Assembly: GCF_014202995.1 (NCBI RefSeq)
Contig: NZ_JACHIA010000016.1
Coordinates: 62,001 to 126,000, forward strand
DNA: 64,000 nucleotides
DNA from: Longimicrobium terrae
GTDB lineage: Bacteria > Gemmatimonadota > Gemmatimonadetes > Longimicrobiales > Longimicrobiaceae
Direction: 5' to 3'
Shown: piece after piece, positions 1 through 8,624 of the stretch
Position numbering within the stretch: the first letter of the stretch is position 1
Layout of the letters: every line of letters begins with the position of its first letter
Notes under the pieces: model-generated
What the model was told of the DNA's origin: nothing
Seen by the model: the letters and a program-made list of their open reading frames with translations, nothing else
The model's database searches: none
Program-made: the position numbers and the translations under genes

Positions 1-384
1 AGAGTTCTGCGTTCTGCCGTTGTCGGTTCCGTATCCATCGCCGGACAGCGTTCCAATCAGGGTGTGCTGGCCGGGGCCGTTCTCCCGGCTCTGCGCCCGG
101 GCCGTAAGCCAGGGCCCGATCCAGGCCATCAGCGTAGCCCAGGCCACGAGAAAGAGTATCCACGGCCCGATCGCCTGCACTAACGCCCCACGGGACAGTG
201 TGCCATCCCAGAGGGTCGAGGCAACCGCCACGATCATGATCAGCAGCACGGGATAAGCAAACACCAGCCACCAGGGGCGCCCGCTCACGTTGGCGCGCAC
301 CGCCCTGACCGCGCGCACCACTTCGCCGCGATCCCACGTGAAGCGGAACTCGAGTGGTTGGGAAACGATGGCTTCGGTCATCAT
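1..384 (-). CDS. Membrane protein, N-terminal part, possibly YcxB-like (runs off the window edge)
   Basis: The reading frame is open from the paired ATG codons at 384/381 to base 1, giving about 128 residues with the C-terminus missing. After a polar N-terminus (FRFTWDRGEVVRAVRA) come two hydrophobic helices, roughly residues 43-63 and 75-97, then a soluble segment beginning HTLIGTLSGDGYG. A short cytoplasmic start, a two-helix hairpin and a following beta-rich tail is the layout of YcxB-type proteins of unknown function, but too little is visible to assign it. No convincing Shine-Dalgarno site precedes the start. It lies in the same direction as the arylesterase gene, 330 bases downstream of it. 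Confidence 0.6.
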   Translation of the reverse strand, partial: MMTEAIVSQPLEFRFTWDRGEVVRAVRAVRANVSGRPWWLVFAYPVLLIMIVAVASTLWDGTLSRGALVQAIGPWILFLVAWATLMAWIGPWLTARAQSRENGPGQHTLIGTLSGDGYGTDNGRTQNS

Positions 385-716
385 GGATCAGGTCGGGATA
401 TTGGAGGAGGCCTGCGCTTCGGTGGATTGCCGGCGTGTGGATCCGACGCATGAGGCGGTCGCCCTCGCCTGCCGGTCGTGTGCGTGCAGCGAACCGCCCC
501 CATGAGGCTGAGTCGGGACGGAGCCTATCACCGCGATGCGCTGCGGCCCTCGCCTCCACCCGGTTGCGACTTCCCGGTCGCCTCGTCGTTCAAGGCGCGA
601 CCGCGAAGAAAGCTACCGTGCTCTCCGAATCGCGCAATCCTCTTGTAAGCCGAAGCGGGAGAGCATGTTGCGCGTGCAGGAATCGATTCTGTTCACGCGG
701 CGGCGGCTCGGGTGCG
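385..716. other. Intergenic stretch with no recognisable gene
   Basis: This 332-base gap separates the partial membrane-protein gene from the 3' end of the arylesterase gene, both on the minus strand. Overlapping open frames exist on both strands but have Arg/Ala-rich shadow composition and no start with a ribosome site. I see no repeat module, RNA gene or strong terminator hairpin here. It must hold the promoter of the partial gene. Confidence 0.5.
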
Positions 717-1446
717 TCAGGACGCGGGAACGGGCGCGGCGGGCGGGGGCGACTCGCCGCGCAGAATGGGCTCCAGCGTCTTCCACACCGTCGCGGCCAG
801 AATGCGGTGGCCGCGGGCGTTGGGGTGCACGCCGTCCGCGATGTTCAGGTCGCGGATGCCGGCCACGCCTTCCAGCAGAAACGGGATGAGCGTAAGCCCA
901 TTCTGCCGCGCCAGTTCCGGATACGTGGGATCGAACCGCTGCACGTACGCGCTGCCCAGGTTGGGCGCGGCGCGCATCCCCACCAGCACGATGCGCGCGT
1001 TGGGCCGCGCGGCGCGCACGGTGTCGATGATGCTCTGCAGGTTGGCGCGCAGCGAATCCACGTTGGTGCCCTGCAGCATGTCGTTGGCGCCGGTCTCCAG
1101 CACCAGCACGTCGAATGGCTGCCGCAGCAGCCACCCGATGCGCTGCCGCGCACCGGCGCTCTTTTCGCCGCTGAGCCCGGCGTTCACCGTGGTCCACGGC
1201 AGGCCGGCGGAGTCGATTTTCTCCTGAATCCGCGCGGGATACGCCTCGTTGCGCTCCAGCCCGTACCCGTCCGTCAAACTCGTCCCCAGGAACATGACGA
1301 CGCGCCGCGGCTGGGACGGCGTGGCGTCGGACGCGCGGGCGCCGTCGGCGGAACCTTGGGCAGACCCGTTGCTTTCAGCGCGTCCGCACCCGACAATCAG
1401 AGTCAGCAGGGCCATGGCGGGCCCCGCGCGGCGCACGAAGGACAAG

Positions 1447-1454
<8 letters not shown>
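717..1454 (-). CDS. tesA: Exported SGNH/GDSL arylesterase (TesA family)
   Basis: The 245-residue product has a lipoprotein-like leader (ALLTLIVGC near residues 14-22) and the SGNH hydrolase blocks in order: block I GTSLTDGYG with the nucleophilic Ser, block II NAGLSGE, block III TGANDML, and block V DGVHPNARGH with the catalytic Asp/His. The family hydrolyses thioesters, lysophospholipids and aryl esters in the periplasm; here the enzyme would be membrane-anchored if the lipobox is used. A TGGAGA ribosome site sits about 9 bases before the ATG at 1454, inside the divergent ybbA coding region. The tesA/ybbA/ybbP neighbourhood matches E. coli and supports the assignment. Substrate is not deducible. 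Confidence 0.88.
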
Positions 1455-2120
<666 letters not shown>

Positions 2121-2124
<4 letters not shown>

Positions 2125-4745
2125 GCGCCCTTCGCCCGCTGTTTGCCCTCGCGTGGCGGGAAAGCCGCTTCGCGCGCCGCCGCCTGCTCCTTTTCCTTTC
2201 GTCCATCACGCTGGGCGTGGCGGCGCTGGTGGCCACGCAGTCGTTCGCGGCCAACCTGGCGTCCGGGGTGCGCGAGCAGGCCAAGTCGTTCGTGGGCGCG
2301 GACGTCAGCCTGAGCAGCAACCGGGTGATCGGGCCGAAGACGGAAAAGCTGATCGACTCCCTTCGCGCCGCGCGCGTCCCCATCGCCCGCGTGACCACGT
2401 TCGCGTCCATGGCGCTTGCGGAGCGCACGGCGGGGGCGCGGCTGGCGCAGGTGCGCGCGGTGGAGCCGGGATTTCCCTTCTACGGCGAGATCCTCACCTC
2501 ACCCGCCGGCCAGTACGCGCGGCTGCACACCGGCCGCAACGCGCTGGCGGATCCGGCGCTGCTGCTGGCCCTCGACGCGCGCGTGGGTGACGTGATCCGG
2601 CTGGGCGAGGCGCGCTTCACCATCATCGGAACGCTGGAAAAGGTGCCCGGGGCGGTGGGCGTGGGCGCACTGTTCGCGCCGCGGCTGTACATCCCCGCGC
2701 GCTATCTGCCGGAGACGAAGCTGATCCAGTTCGGCAGCCGGGTGGAGTACGAGGCGTACGCGCGCATGCCGGCACCGGGAGCGGCGGAGGCGTTCGTGGA
2801 AGCGCACCGCCCCGTGTTCCGCGGCGAGCGGGTGAACGCGAATACCGCTTCCGGACAGCAGCGGGACCTGGACGAGGCGCTCGGCCGCCTCGGATCGTTT
2901 CTGGGATTGATCGGCACCTTTGCGCTGCTCCTTGGCGGCATCGGTGTGGCGAGCGCGATGGGCGCGTACATGGCGCAGAAGCGCGACACCGTCGCCACGC
3001 TGCGCTGCCTGGGTGCGACGGCGCCGCAGGTGCTGTTCATCTACCTGCTGCAGGCGGGGGTGATGGGGCTCATCGGCGCGAGCCTCGGCACGGCAATCGG
3101 CGTCGCCGTCCAATGGGTGCTGCCGCGGCTGCTGGCGGACCTGCTGCCGGTGGAGGTGCAGACGGCGATCAGCCCGGCGGCGGTGGCCACGGGTGTCGGG
3201 ATCGGTGTGTGGATCGCGGTCGCCTTCGCCCTGCTGCCGCTCCTCGCCACGCGCCGCATCTCCCCCCTGCAGGCCATCCGCCGTCGCGTGGAGGAGGAGC
3301 CGGGCGCGGCGCGGCGGGACCCGTGGACCATCGGCGGATGGGCGCTGCTGGCGGCCAGCATCGTGGCGCTCGTCATCTTTCAGGCGGGCGAACTGCGCAA
3401 CGGCGGCTACTTCGCGGCGGGGATCGCGGTTGCTCTCGCCGCGCTGTGGCTGAGCGCGTGGACGGTGATGTGGCTCGCGCGGCGGACGCCGGGACGCGGG
3501 CTGCCGTATCCAACGCGGCAGGGGATCGCCAACCTGTACCGCCCGGGGAATCAGACGCGCGTCGTGGTGCTGGCGCTCGGGTTCGGCGTGTGGCTGCTGG
3601 CGACCGTGTATCTGGTGCAGAGCAACCTGCTTGCGCCGTTGATGGTGAATACGAAGAGCCAGGGCAACCTGCTGCTCTTCGACGTGCAGGCCGAGCAGGA
3701 GCGCGGGGTGGATGCGCTGCTGCGCGGCACGGGGACGGCGGTGCTGCAGCGGGCGCCCATCATCCCCATGCGCATTCAATCCATCAACAACGTGGACATT
3801 TCCGTACTCGCGCCAGACGATCCGGACGCGGAGGAGGAGGAGCCGCAAGAGCAGCGTCCGCGCGAGGGCCGCGGCAAGGGCGGCGCGCGGCGCGGGGACG
3901 GGCGCCCGGAGCGGTGGGCCGTGCGGCGGGAGTACCGGTCGACCTTTCGCGACACGCTGGTGAAGTCGGAAAAGGTGGAGGAGGGGCGGTTCTGGCGCCC
4001 GGGGGCGGGCGGCGCGGACGCGGGCGGCGTGGCGGAGGTGTCGATGGACCTGACAGTGGCCGAGGACCTGGCCATCGACCTGGGCGACACCATCGTGTGG
4101 GACGTGCAGGGCGTACGGATTCCGACACGGATTACCTCGTTCCGCGACGTGGACTGGGGACGGCTGGAGCCCAACTTCTTTGCCGTTTTCCCGTCCTCGG
4201 TGCTGCAGGGCGCGCCGCAGACCTGGGTGATGCTGGCTCGCGCGCCGGACGCGTCCACGCGGGCCGCGGTGCAGCGCGACGTGGTGCGCCGGTTCAGCAA
4301 CGTGGCCGTGCTGGACCTGACCGCCATTCAGGCCGCGCTGGACGAGGTGCTGGGGCGCGTGGCGGCGGTGATCCGCTTTCTGGCCGCGTTCAGCGTGGCC
4401 ACGGGCTTCATCGTGCTGCTGGGCGCGGTGCTCACGGGGCGGCTGCAGCGCATTCGCGAGAGCGTGCTGCTGCGTACGCTTGGCGCCACGCGCAGGCAGA
4501 TCGCCGGCGTGCTGTTCGCGGAGTATACGGCGCTGGGATTGATGGCGAGCTTGGCGGGAATTCTGCTGGCGGTGGGTGCGGGGTGGGCGCTGATGAAGTG
4601 GGTGTTCAACTCCGAGTTCCACGTGCCGGTGCTGCCGCTGCTGTGGCTGGCGCTGGGGGTGACGGCGATGTCGGCCATCGTGGGATTGATGGCGAGCCGC
4701 GAGGTGTTCCGGCACACGCCGCTGGAGGCGCTGCGGGAGGAGTGA
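2121..4745 (+). CDS. ybbP: FtsX-like permease YbbP
   Basis: GTG start at 2121 overlaps the ybbA stop by four bases. The 874-residue product shows about ten hydrophobic helices: one near residue 21-43, a large extracytoplasmic domain, three helices at about 255-378, three more at about 400-500, a second periplasmic domain, and three C-terminal helices at about 750-860. This duplicated FtsX/MacB layout is typical of the YbbP group. The second periplasmic domain carries a strongly charged insert (EEEEPQEQ followed by an Arg/Gly-rich run, near residues 570-600) that looks lineage-specific. Likely function is ATP-driven handling of a lipid or lipoprotein substrate at the periplasmic face of the inner membrane, by family analogy only. 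Confidence 0.9.
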
Positions 4746-5206
4746 AGGGCGGCGGGTTGATGCCGAGGTGGGAAGGTCGGCGCGTCGGCAGAGCGTGGCC
4801 CTCACCCCGCGTGCTGCGCACGACGACCCTCTCCCACGAACGGATGTGGGAGAGGGAGCACACTTCGGATTGGCTCGGAGGAGAGATCCGAGGGCATGGC
4901 GCGTTCTGTCCAGCGGTTGAAACCGCGCCTCGAGAAACACGAAGTCCGCCTGCGCGGACTGCGGCCCCACCGTTGTTCATCGCCCCCAATGCGGTTGAAG
5001 CCCCGAACGTCGCGCGCAGCGCGCCGTGTCGGGGCTTTTGCGCTTGTTGAGCGGCGGATTCATTCGCTCAACGGCATTCGCTCACCAGATCAACTCCGGT
5101 TTCCGCACCGAACCATCCGCCGGCTTAACCCTCCCCCAGTCTTTTTTGGGGGAGGGTGGGCCGGTGGTGCCGGCCCGGGTGGGGGCCGCCCGCGACTCCG
5201 CCCGTC
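4746..5206 (+). repeat. Intergenic repeat mosaic, order A-B-C-D
   Basis: Convergent gap between ybbP and the frameshifted OMP gene. Module A at 4796-4863 contains the hairpin CCCTCTCCCAC/GTGGGAGAGGG. Module B at 4914-4961 contains AGTCCGC-ctgc-GCGGACT. Module C at 4990-5069 folds on GAAGCCCCGA/TCGGGGCTT and ends in GGCGGATTCATTCGCTC. Module D at 5129-5196 begins with the terminator-like hairpin CCCTCCCCCA/GGGGGAGGG with a T run in the loop. The same modules recur in this order at 27922-28321 and 59601-60024. Confidence 0.9.
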
Positions 5207-5727
5207 CTACAGCTTTACGCGCAGCGCGAGCACGGGGCCGGCGTAGTCCGCTTCGGGGACGGAGGGGCGGGCCTGGTGCCGGATCCCGATCCGCGCGCCG
5301 AACCGCCCGCGCCCCAGGTCGCCGCCCGCCTCCAGCATGTACGACGCACGGGGCGCCGCGCGGTGCTCCGCCACGTCCGACGCGCCGAGGCCGGCGGACA
5401 GGTACGGCCGCACGCGCATCCCCGGCCGAAAGTGGCGCGACACACCGGCGTGCGCGGCATCTCCGTAGCTGCCACAGCGGTCGTCCAGCGGATCGCCGCC
5501 AATCAGCAGGTCTTCGCAGAACAATCCCCACGCCCACCGGTTGTAATCCACGAACACGCTCCACGGCTGCCCCGCCGCGCGAACTCGATGCGCGCGCCCG
5601 CCGCCGCGCTCACCAGCGGAGGCCCGCCGTATGGCGCGACCTCCAAGCGGCCAGTCGTCTGGGCGATGGCGGAAACGGGGGCGCAGGCCAGCACGGTGGC
5701 GGCAAGGGCGAGGCGGAGGAATCGCAT
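5207..5727 (-). pseudogene. Frameshifted small outer-membrane-type protein gene
   Basis: Translation from ATG 5727 gives a clear signal peptide (MRFLRLALAATVLACAPVSAIAQ when read in full) and a mature start TTGRLEVAPYGGPPLV, but this frame becomes Arg/Ser-rich nonsense after ARIEFARR. The continuation appears one frame over from about position 5585: AGQPWSVFVDYNRWAWG through to a stop at 5207, with alternating strands such as VRPYLSAGLGASDV and a C-terminus VLALRVKL. Joined, the product would be about 173 residues, a plausible small beta-barrel with a short extracellular Cys pair. The break lies in the GC-rich run near 5565-5590. It could be a true inactivating indel or a sequence error. No family name is assigned. 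Confidence 0.7.
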
Positions 5728-5813
5728 GATGATGGGCTCGGCAGAGGTTGGCGGGGCCGATGAAGGGCCGCATTCGACGCCCGCCACCCGCGTTTTGTGA
5801 CAGAAACGCGAAA

Positions 5814-5842
5814 GGGCGCGCATCCGCGATGGATGCGCGCCC
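5814..5842 (-). terminator. Perfect 12-bp hairpin terminator after msrA
   Basis: The arms GGGCGCGCATCC and GGATGCGCGCCC pair perfectly around a five-base loop, followed in the minus direction by a moderately T-rich stretch (TTTCGCGTTTCTG). It lies 22 bases beyond the msrA stop and upstream of the frameshifted gene, so it separates the two units. Confidence 0.75.
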
Positions 5843-5863
5843 CTGATGCGAATGCCGCGGACG

Positions 5864-6409
5864 TCAGTCGCGGAAGAGGCCCGCGAATTCCTTGCGGAAC
5901 TTGGCCACCTTGGGGGCCACCACCACCTGGCAGTAGCCCTGCCCGGGGTTGCGCGCAAAGAACTCCTGGTGGTACGACTCGGCCATGTAGAACGTGGGCG
6001 CCGGCGAAAGCTCCGTCACGATGGGCGACTCGAAGACCTCCTGGTCGCCCAGGTCGCGCATCACGTCTTCGGCCACGCGGCGCTGCTCTTCGCTGTGATA
6101 GAAGATGACCGAGCGGTACTGCGTACCCTTGTCGGCGCCCTGCCGGTTGAGCGTCGTGGGATCGTGCGTGCCAAAGAACACGCGCAGGATGTCGGCATAC
6201 GAGATCTGCGCGGGATCAAACGTCACCTGCACCACCTCGGCGTGCCCGGTCTGGCCGCTGCACACGTCGTCATACGTGGGATTGGGATCGCGCCCGCCGG
6301 CGTAACCGGACTCCACGCTGATCACGCCCTTGAGGCGGTCGAACACGGCCTCGGTGCACCAGAAGCATCCCCCGCCCAGCGTCGCGACTTCGCGATTTCC
6401 TTCCGTCAT
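5864..6409 (-). CDS. msrA: Peptide-methionine (S)-S-oxide reductase MsrA
   Basis: The 181-residue product begins [20 protein letters not shown] and contains the MsrA catalytic GCFWC motif, the fold-specific Tyr/Glu region (ESGYAGG) and GHAEVVQV, with a standard length. It reduces the S epimer of methionine sulfoxide in proteins or as free amino acid, using thioredoxin. Two consecutive ATG codons exist (6412 and 6409). The GGAG of GGAGAGGG sits 7 bases before the second, so I prefer 6409. No MsrB or thioredoxin partner is adjacent. Cytoplasmic, as there is no signal peptide. Confidence 0.93.
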   Translation of the reverse strand: MTEGNREVATLGGGCFWCTEAVFDRLKGVISVESGYAGGRDPNPTYDDVCSGQTGHAEVVQVTFDPAQISYADILRVFFGTHDPTTLNRQGADKGTQYRSVIFYHSEEQRRVAEDVMRDLGDQEVFESPIVTELSPAPTFYMAESYHQEFFARNPGQGYCQVVVAPKVAKFRKEFAGLFRD

Positions 6410-6412
6410 CAT

Positions 6413-6860
6413 CCCTCTCCCGGTTCGCGCGGCTCCATGCCGCGTGCTCTGCTCTCCAACCCCGCTCCCGCGGGCACGTAGGGCCCCGGACGCGCGACGT
6501 TCCTCCATACACCGAAAGCACGAATCCGGCCCATGCTGCTTCTCGCCACTGTGGGCTGCTCCTGTGCCGTTCGCGCGCGGGTACTAATCGAATACGGCGC
6601 GGCCCAGTCGCTCAATCTCGATTTCGTCCGCAACCCTTCGGCAGACACGGTGCAGGTCACCCGCTCTGGAGCCCGCCTGACAGAGTTCTGAGAGTCCGTT
6701 TGGGGGCGCCTGAACAATGGCGCAATGCAAGATGTGGGACTTAGGCGATACTGACGGTGTATCTCCAAGCAGGTGCGTCACCGAAGCTCTCTGATAGGAG
6801 ACCCGCTAAGCCAAGCGGCCAATCCACGAACAACCGGGTGAACCATCAAATGAAAAGAAA
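6413..6860. other. Gene-poor intergenic stretch upstream of msrA
   Basis: About 450 bases without a convincing gene. A minus-strand frame at 6584-6781 (65 codons) ends LHRVCRRVADEIEIERLGRAVFD, but it has no ribosome site and no recognisable domain. The region should carry the msrA promoter near 6430-6600. Base composition drops somewhat towards 6800, where the accessory module begins. Confidence 0.4.
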
Positions 6861-6885
6861 CGGCCCCGGCTTAGTGCCGGGACCG
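6861..6885 (-). terminator. Intrinsic terminator after the zinc-ribbon gene
   Basis: Arms CGGTCCCGGC and GCCGGGGCCG (one mismatch) enclose a five-base loop. Reading on the minus strand, the stem is followed immediately by TTTCTTTTCATTT. It lies 22 bases past the stop of the 46-residue ORF and closes the XRE-ImmA module. Confidence 0.85.
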
Positions 6886-6907
6886 CTCCTTTCTGTTCAG
6901 GTACTAC

Positions 6908-7048
6908 TCAGGTGCAGTGGTTGCACCAGACAAGGACCCGCCCCTTCTTGGGGTAGATCCTGCGACCGTTTTTATCCGTGCGGTAGGGGCGGAACGTGAG
7001 TTCACCACCGCAGGTGTTGCAACGGCCTCGAGGGAAACGAGGGCTCAT
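6908..7048 (-). CDS. 46-residue zinc-ribbon protein
   Basis: The small product begins MSPRFPRGRCNTCGGELTF and ends VLVWCNHCT. Two CxxC pairs about 30 residues apart (positions 10/13 and 42/45) form a classic four-Cys zinc ribbon, with a basic linker (RTDKNGRRIYPKKGR) that could contact nucleic acid. ATG 7048 is chosen because GGAGAG lies 7 bases upstream; an earlier in-frame ATG lies inside that ribosome site. A strong terminator follows. It is the last gene of a minus-strand series beginning with the XRE repressor at 8372. Function unknown; small ribbons of this kind occur in accessory regions. Confidence 0.75.
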   Translation of the reverse strand: MSPRFPRGRCNTCGGELTFRPYRTDKNGRRIYPKKGRVLVWCNHCT

Positions 7049-7113
7049 GTTGGCACTCTCCATCGTAGGGGTGATGAGCGCGCCCCTTGACGTCCGTCCC
7101 AAGCCCCACTAGT

Positions 7114-7227
7114 TTACCTCTCTGTCAGGAGTTGTAAAGCTAGTCTGGGCAACGGGTTGGCTGTCATCCCGGTCCGCTCGCTCGCATCAGCGGGTCCGGA
7201 GTCGCCGCAGTGCGACGGGGTGAACAT
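7114..7227 (-). CDS. Possible 37-residue small ORF with a strong ribosome site
   Basis: ATG 7227 is preceded by AAAGGAGG, the best anti-16S match in this neighbourhood, though the 11-base spacing is a little long. The frame runs 37 codons, beginning MFTPSHCGDSGPADA and ending LALQLLTER before TAA. It lies between the ImmA-like gene and the zinc ribbon in the same direction, 65 bases before the latter. The sequence has no recognised domain. It may be a real microprotein, a leader peptide controlling the zinc-ribbon gene, or a chance frame. Confidence 0.35.
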   Translation of the reverse strand: MFTPSHCGDSGPADASERTGMTANPLPRLALQLLTER

Positions 7228-7267
7228 TCAGTTTGGTTCCTCCTTTCATTAGAGGGGCCCCGGATAG

Positions 7268-7299
7268 GATCCAGAGTGTTGGCGCACTCTGGATCTTTT
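7268..7299 (+). terminator. Rho-independent terminator-like hairpin facing a gene-less strand
   Basis: A perfect 11-bp stem GATCCAGAGTG/CACTCTGGATC with a six-base loop is followed on the plus strand by TTTTC. No plus-strand gene precedes it between 7049 and 7268. It could end an unannotated small RNA, act in both directions behind the ImmA-like gene (stop at 7360), or block antisense reading into the module. Confidence 0.6.
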
Positions 7300-7359
7300 C
7301 GTATGCCCCTTATGCTACGCTGTCACAGTTGAACAGCGTGAGTTGCACCCGCTTACCGG

Positions 7360-7998
7360 TCAACTGATCAGCCGCAGCCCGCGATCGCGCACTGCCTCCG
7401 ACCAGAGACCATCCTGATCAATTCGAACATGTGCGCAAAAAGGAGTGACGCCAAAATACGCGCCGATTTCTTCCTCGACGTACAGGATGCCAGCCTCACT
7501 TAAGCTGAACGAACGGAACAGGCGCCTGGCAGCCGTGACTGTCTGAGTGAACACGTGGGCAAGTTCTCTTCGCGGCACGAGCACGCGACCGGCCCACGTC
7601 CGGGCCTGCCACTCCACCCACCGCTCCGTCTCCTTGTTGATACCGCGGTGAAATCTCCGGAACTCGGCATCATCCGCAAAGGCCCGCACGGGGAGCAGGT
7701 ATTTGTGAAGCACCGCGTGACCAGCCTCTTCGGCAATTAGGAATCGGTACTCCTCCCACGAACTCATCATCACGCCCTCGTCAACGACGATGCGATCGCC
7801 GGTGCAGGACAGCCACGCCTTCCGCCGCGTTCTGAACGCAAGACTCTGCAGCGGGATGAGAGTGATCCCGAGGTCATGCTCCACAATCTCCTCGATATCC
7901 AGCACCCCGCTACATTCAGGCGCATACGTCTCCCGAAACACATCCGCCATCCCTTCAAGATCAGCGGCGCTCAGGACTCGGCGGTTCGGTAGGCTCAT
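7360..7998 (-). CDS. ImmA/IrrE-family metallopeptidase-like protein
   Basis: The 212-residue product has the ImmA/IrrE layout: an N-terminal helical part, a strand with IVVDEG, then the helix FLIAEEAGHAVLH where family members carry HExxH. The first zinc-binding His is replaced by Glu (EEAGH), while the Glu-Gly-His core and the downstream LH are kept. ImmA-type proteases relieve repression by cleaving a partner XRE repressor. The gene start overlaps the repressor stop by four bases, so the two are co-translated. Whether this copy is proteolytic with the altered ligand is open. A weak hairpin (7317-7339) follows the stop. Confidence 0.82.
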   Translation of the reverse strand: MSLPNRRVLSAADLEGMADVFRETYAPECSGVLDIEEIVEHDLGITLIPLQSLAFRTRRKAWLSCTGDRIVVDEGVMMSSWEEYRFLIAEEAGHAVLHKYLLPVRAFADDAEFRRFHRGINKETERWVEWQARTWAGRVLVPRRELAHVFTQTVTAARRLFRSFSLSEAGILYVEEEIGAYFGVTPFCAHVRIDQDGLWSEAVRDRGLRLIS

Positions 7999-8372
7999 GG
8001 CTCGCTTAGGACCTCGACGAACAGGTGGTACATCGACTCCGTCGTCATCGTGCCCTCGTCGCGGAGCTTGCGGAAGAATGCCGGCAACGACGCCGCCACG
8101 TCTTCCCGCTGGAGCAGATCGGCAGGAAACTCGCCACGATCAGCGCTCACTGCGTTCACCATCTCGTACCATCGCGGATCCACCTCCTTTACGATTCCGA
8201 ACCCCGCCGCGATACGCTCCAGCACTTCTTCCGTGGGCTTCGGGCCCAAGCCACGCTCGATACGGCTGTAGTTCGAGGCGTCCATCTTCACGGTGATGGC
8301 AAACTGCCGGAGGCTGATGCGGGCTTCCTCGCGCCAGCCACGGAGTAGCACTCCAAGCGCGTTGGTCACCAT
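7995..8372 (-). CDS. XRE-family helix-turn-helix repressor
   Basis: The 125-residue protein opens with a Cro/C1-type helix-turn-helix at about residues 6-60: LRGWREEARISLRQFA, then the recognition helix region KMDASNYSRIERG. The rest (residues 65-125) is helical and probably forms the dimer or ImmA-contact domain. ATG 8372 is preceded by AGGGGGG. It ends in a four-base overlap with the ImmA-like gene. A perfect inverted repeat overlapping a consensus promoter lies 60-100 bases upstream, so autoregulation is very likely. The pair resembles the ImmR/ImmA control modules of integrative elements and phages. Confidence 0.88.
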   Translation of the reverse strand: MVTNALGVLLRGWREEARISLRQFAITVKMDASNYSRIERGLGPKPTEEVLERIAAGFGIVKEVDPRWYEMVNAVSADRGEFPADLLQREDVAASLPAFFRKLRDEGTMTTESMYHLFVEVLSEP

Positions 8373-8431
8373 CGTTCCCCCCTGGGGTGAATGCGGATGC
8401 CCAGGGAGCCTAGCTTCACCTGGACTGTGGT

Positions 8432-8472
8432 AATCTATGTTACTACGTGGTGCGTGTCAATACCACGTAGTA
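8432..8472 (-). promoter_or_regulatory. Sigma70-type promoter overlapped by an operator palindrome
   Basis: On the minus strand TTGACA (8455-8460) is followed after exactly 17 bases by TAGATT (8432-8437), pointing at the XRE gene. A perfect 11-bp inverted repeat TACTACGTGGT (8441-8451) / ACCACGTAGTA (8462-8472) with a 10-base spacer brackets the -35 box and covers the spacer. Related half-sites (GTGGTA at 8427-8432, TACCACAACTACG at 8475-8487) flank it. This is what an autoregulatory XRE operator should look like. Confidence 0.75.
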
Positions 8473-8624
8473 GATCGAGGTACCACAACTACGGGCGTGA
8501 GTCTACCCGAAGTGGTTCTTCGACGGAGCAAGCCGCTAACCCCGTTCTCATGCTGAGGAGCCGGGGGTATCGCTTTGCAGGAAAGCCAACGATTGCCTCT
8601 CCTGAACGCAGCCCCGCGGTCCGT

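Noticed and set aside
2499-4970. 823-codon minus-strand frame opposite ybbP
   Set aside because: Arg/His/Gln-rich shadow composition with no family motifs; the plus strand encodes a canonical FtsX permease.
5129-5196. Module D taken as an ordinary terminator of ybbP
   Set aside because: It lies almost 400 bases past the stop, contains a second GC block and recurs in either orientation with no fixed relation to a gene, so I list it as a repeat although it may terminate transcription.
6584-6781. 65-codon minus-strand ORF upstream of msrA
   Set aside because: No ribosome site, no domain and no operon context; kept only as an intergenic remark.
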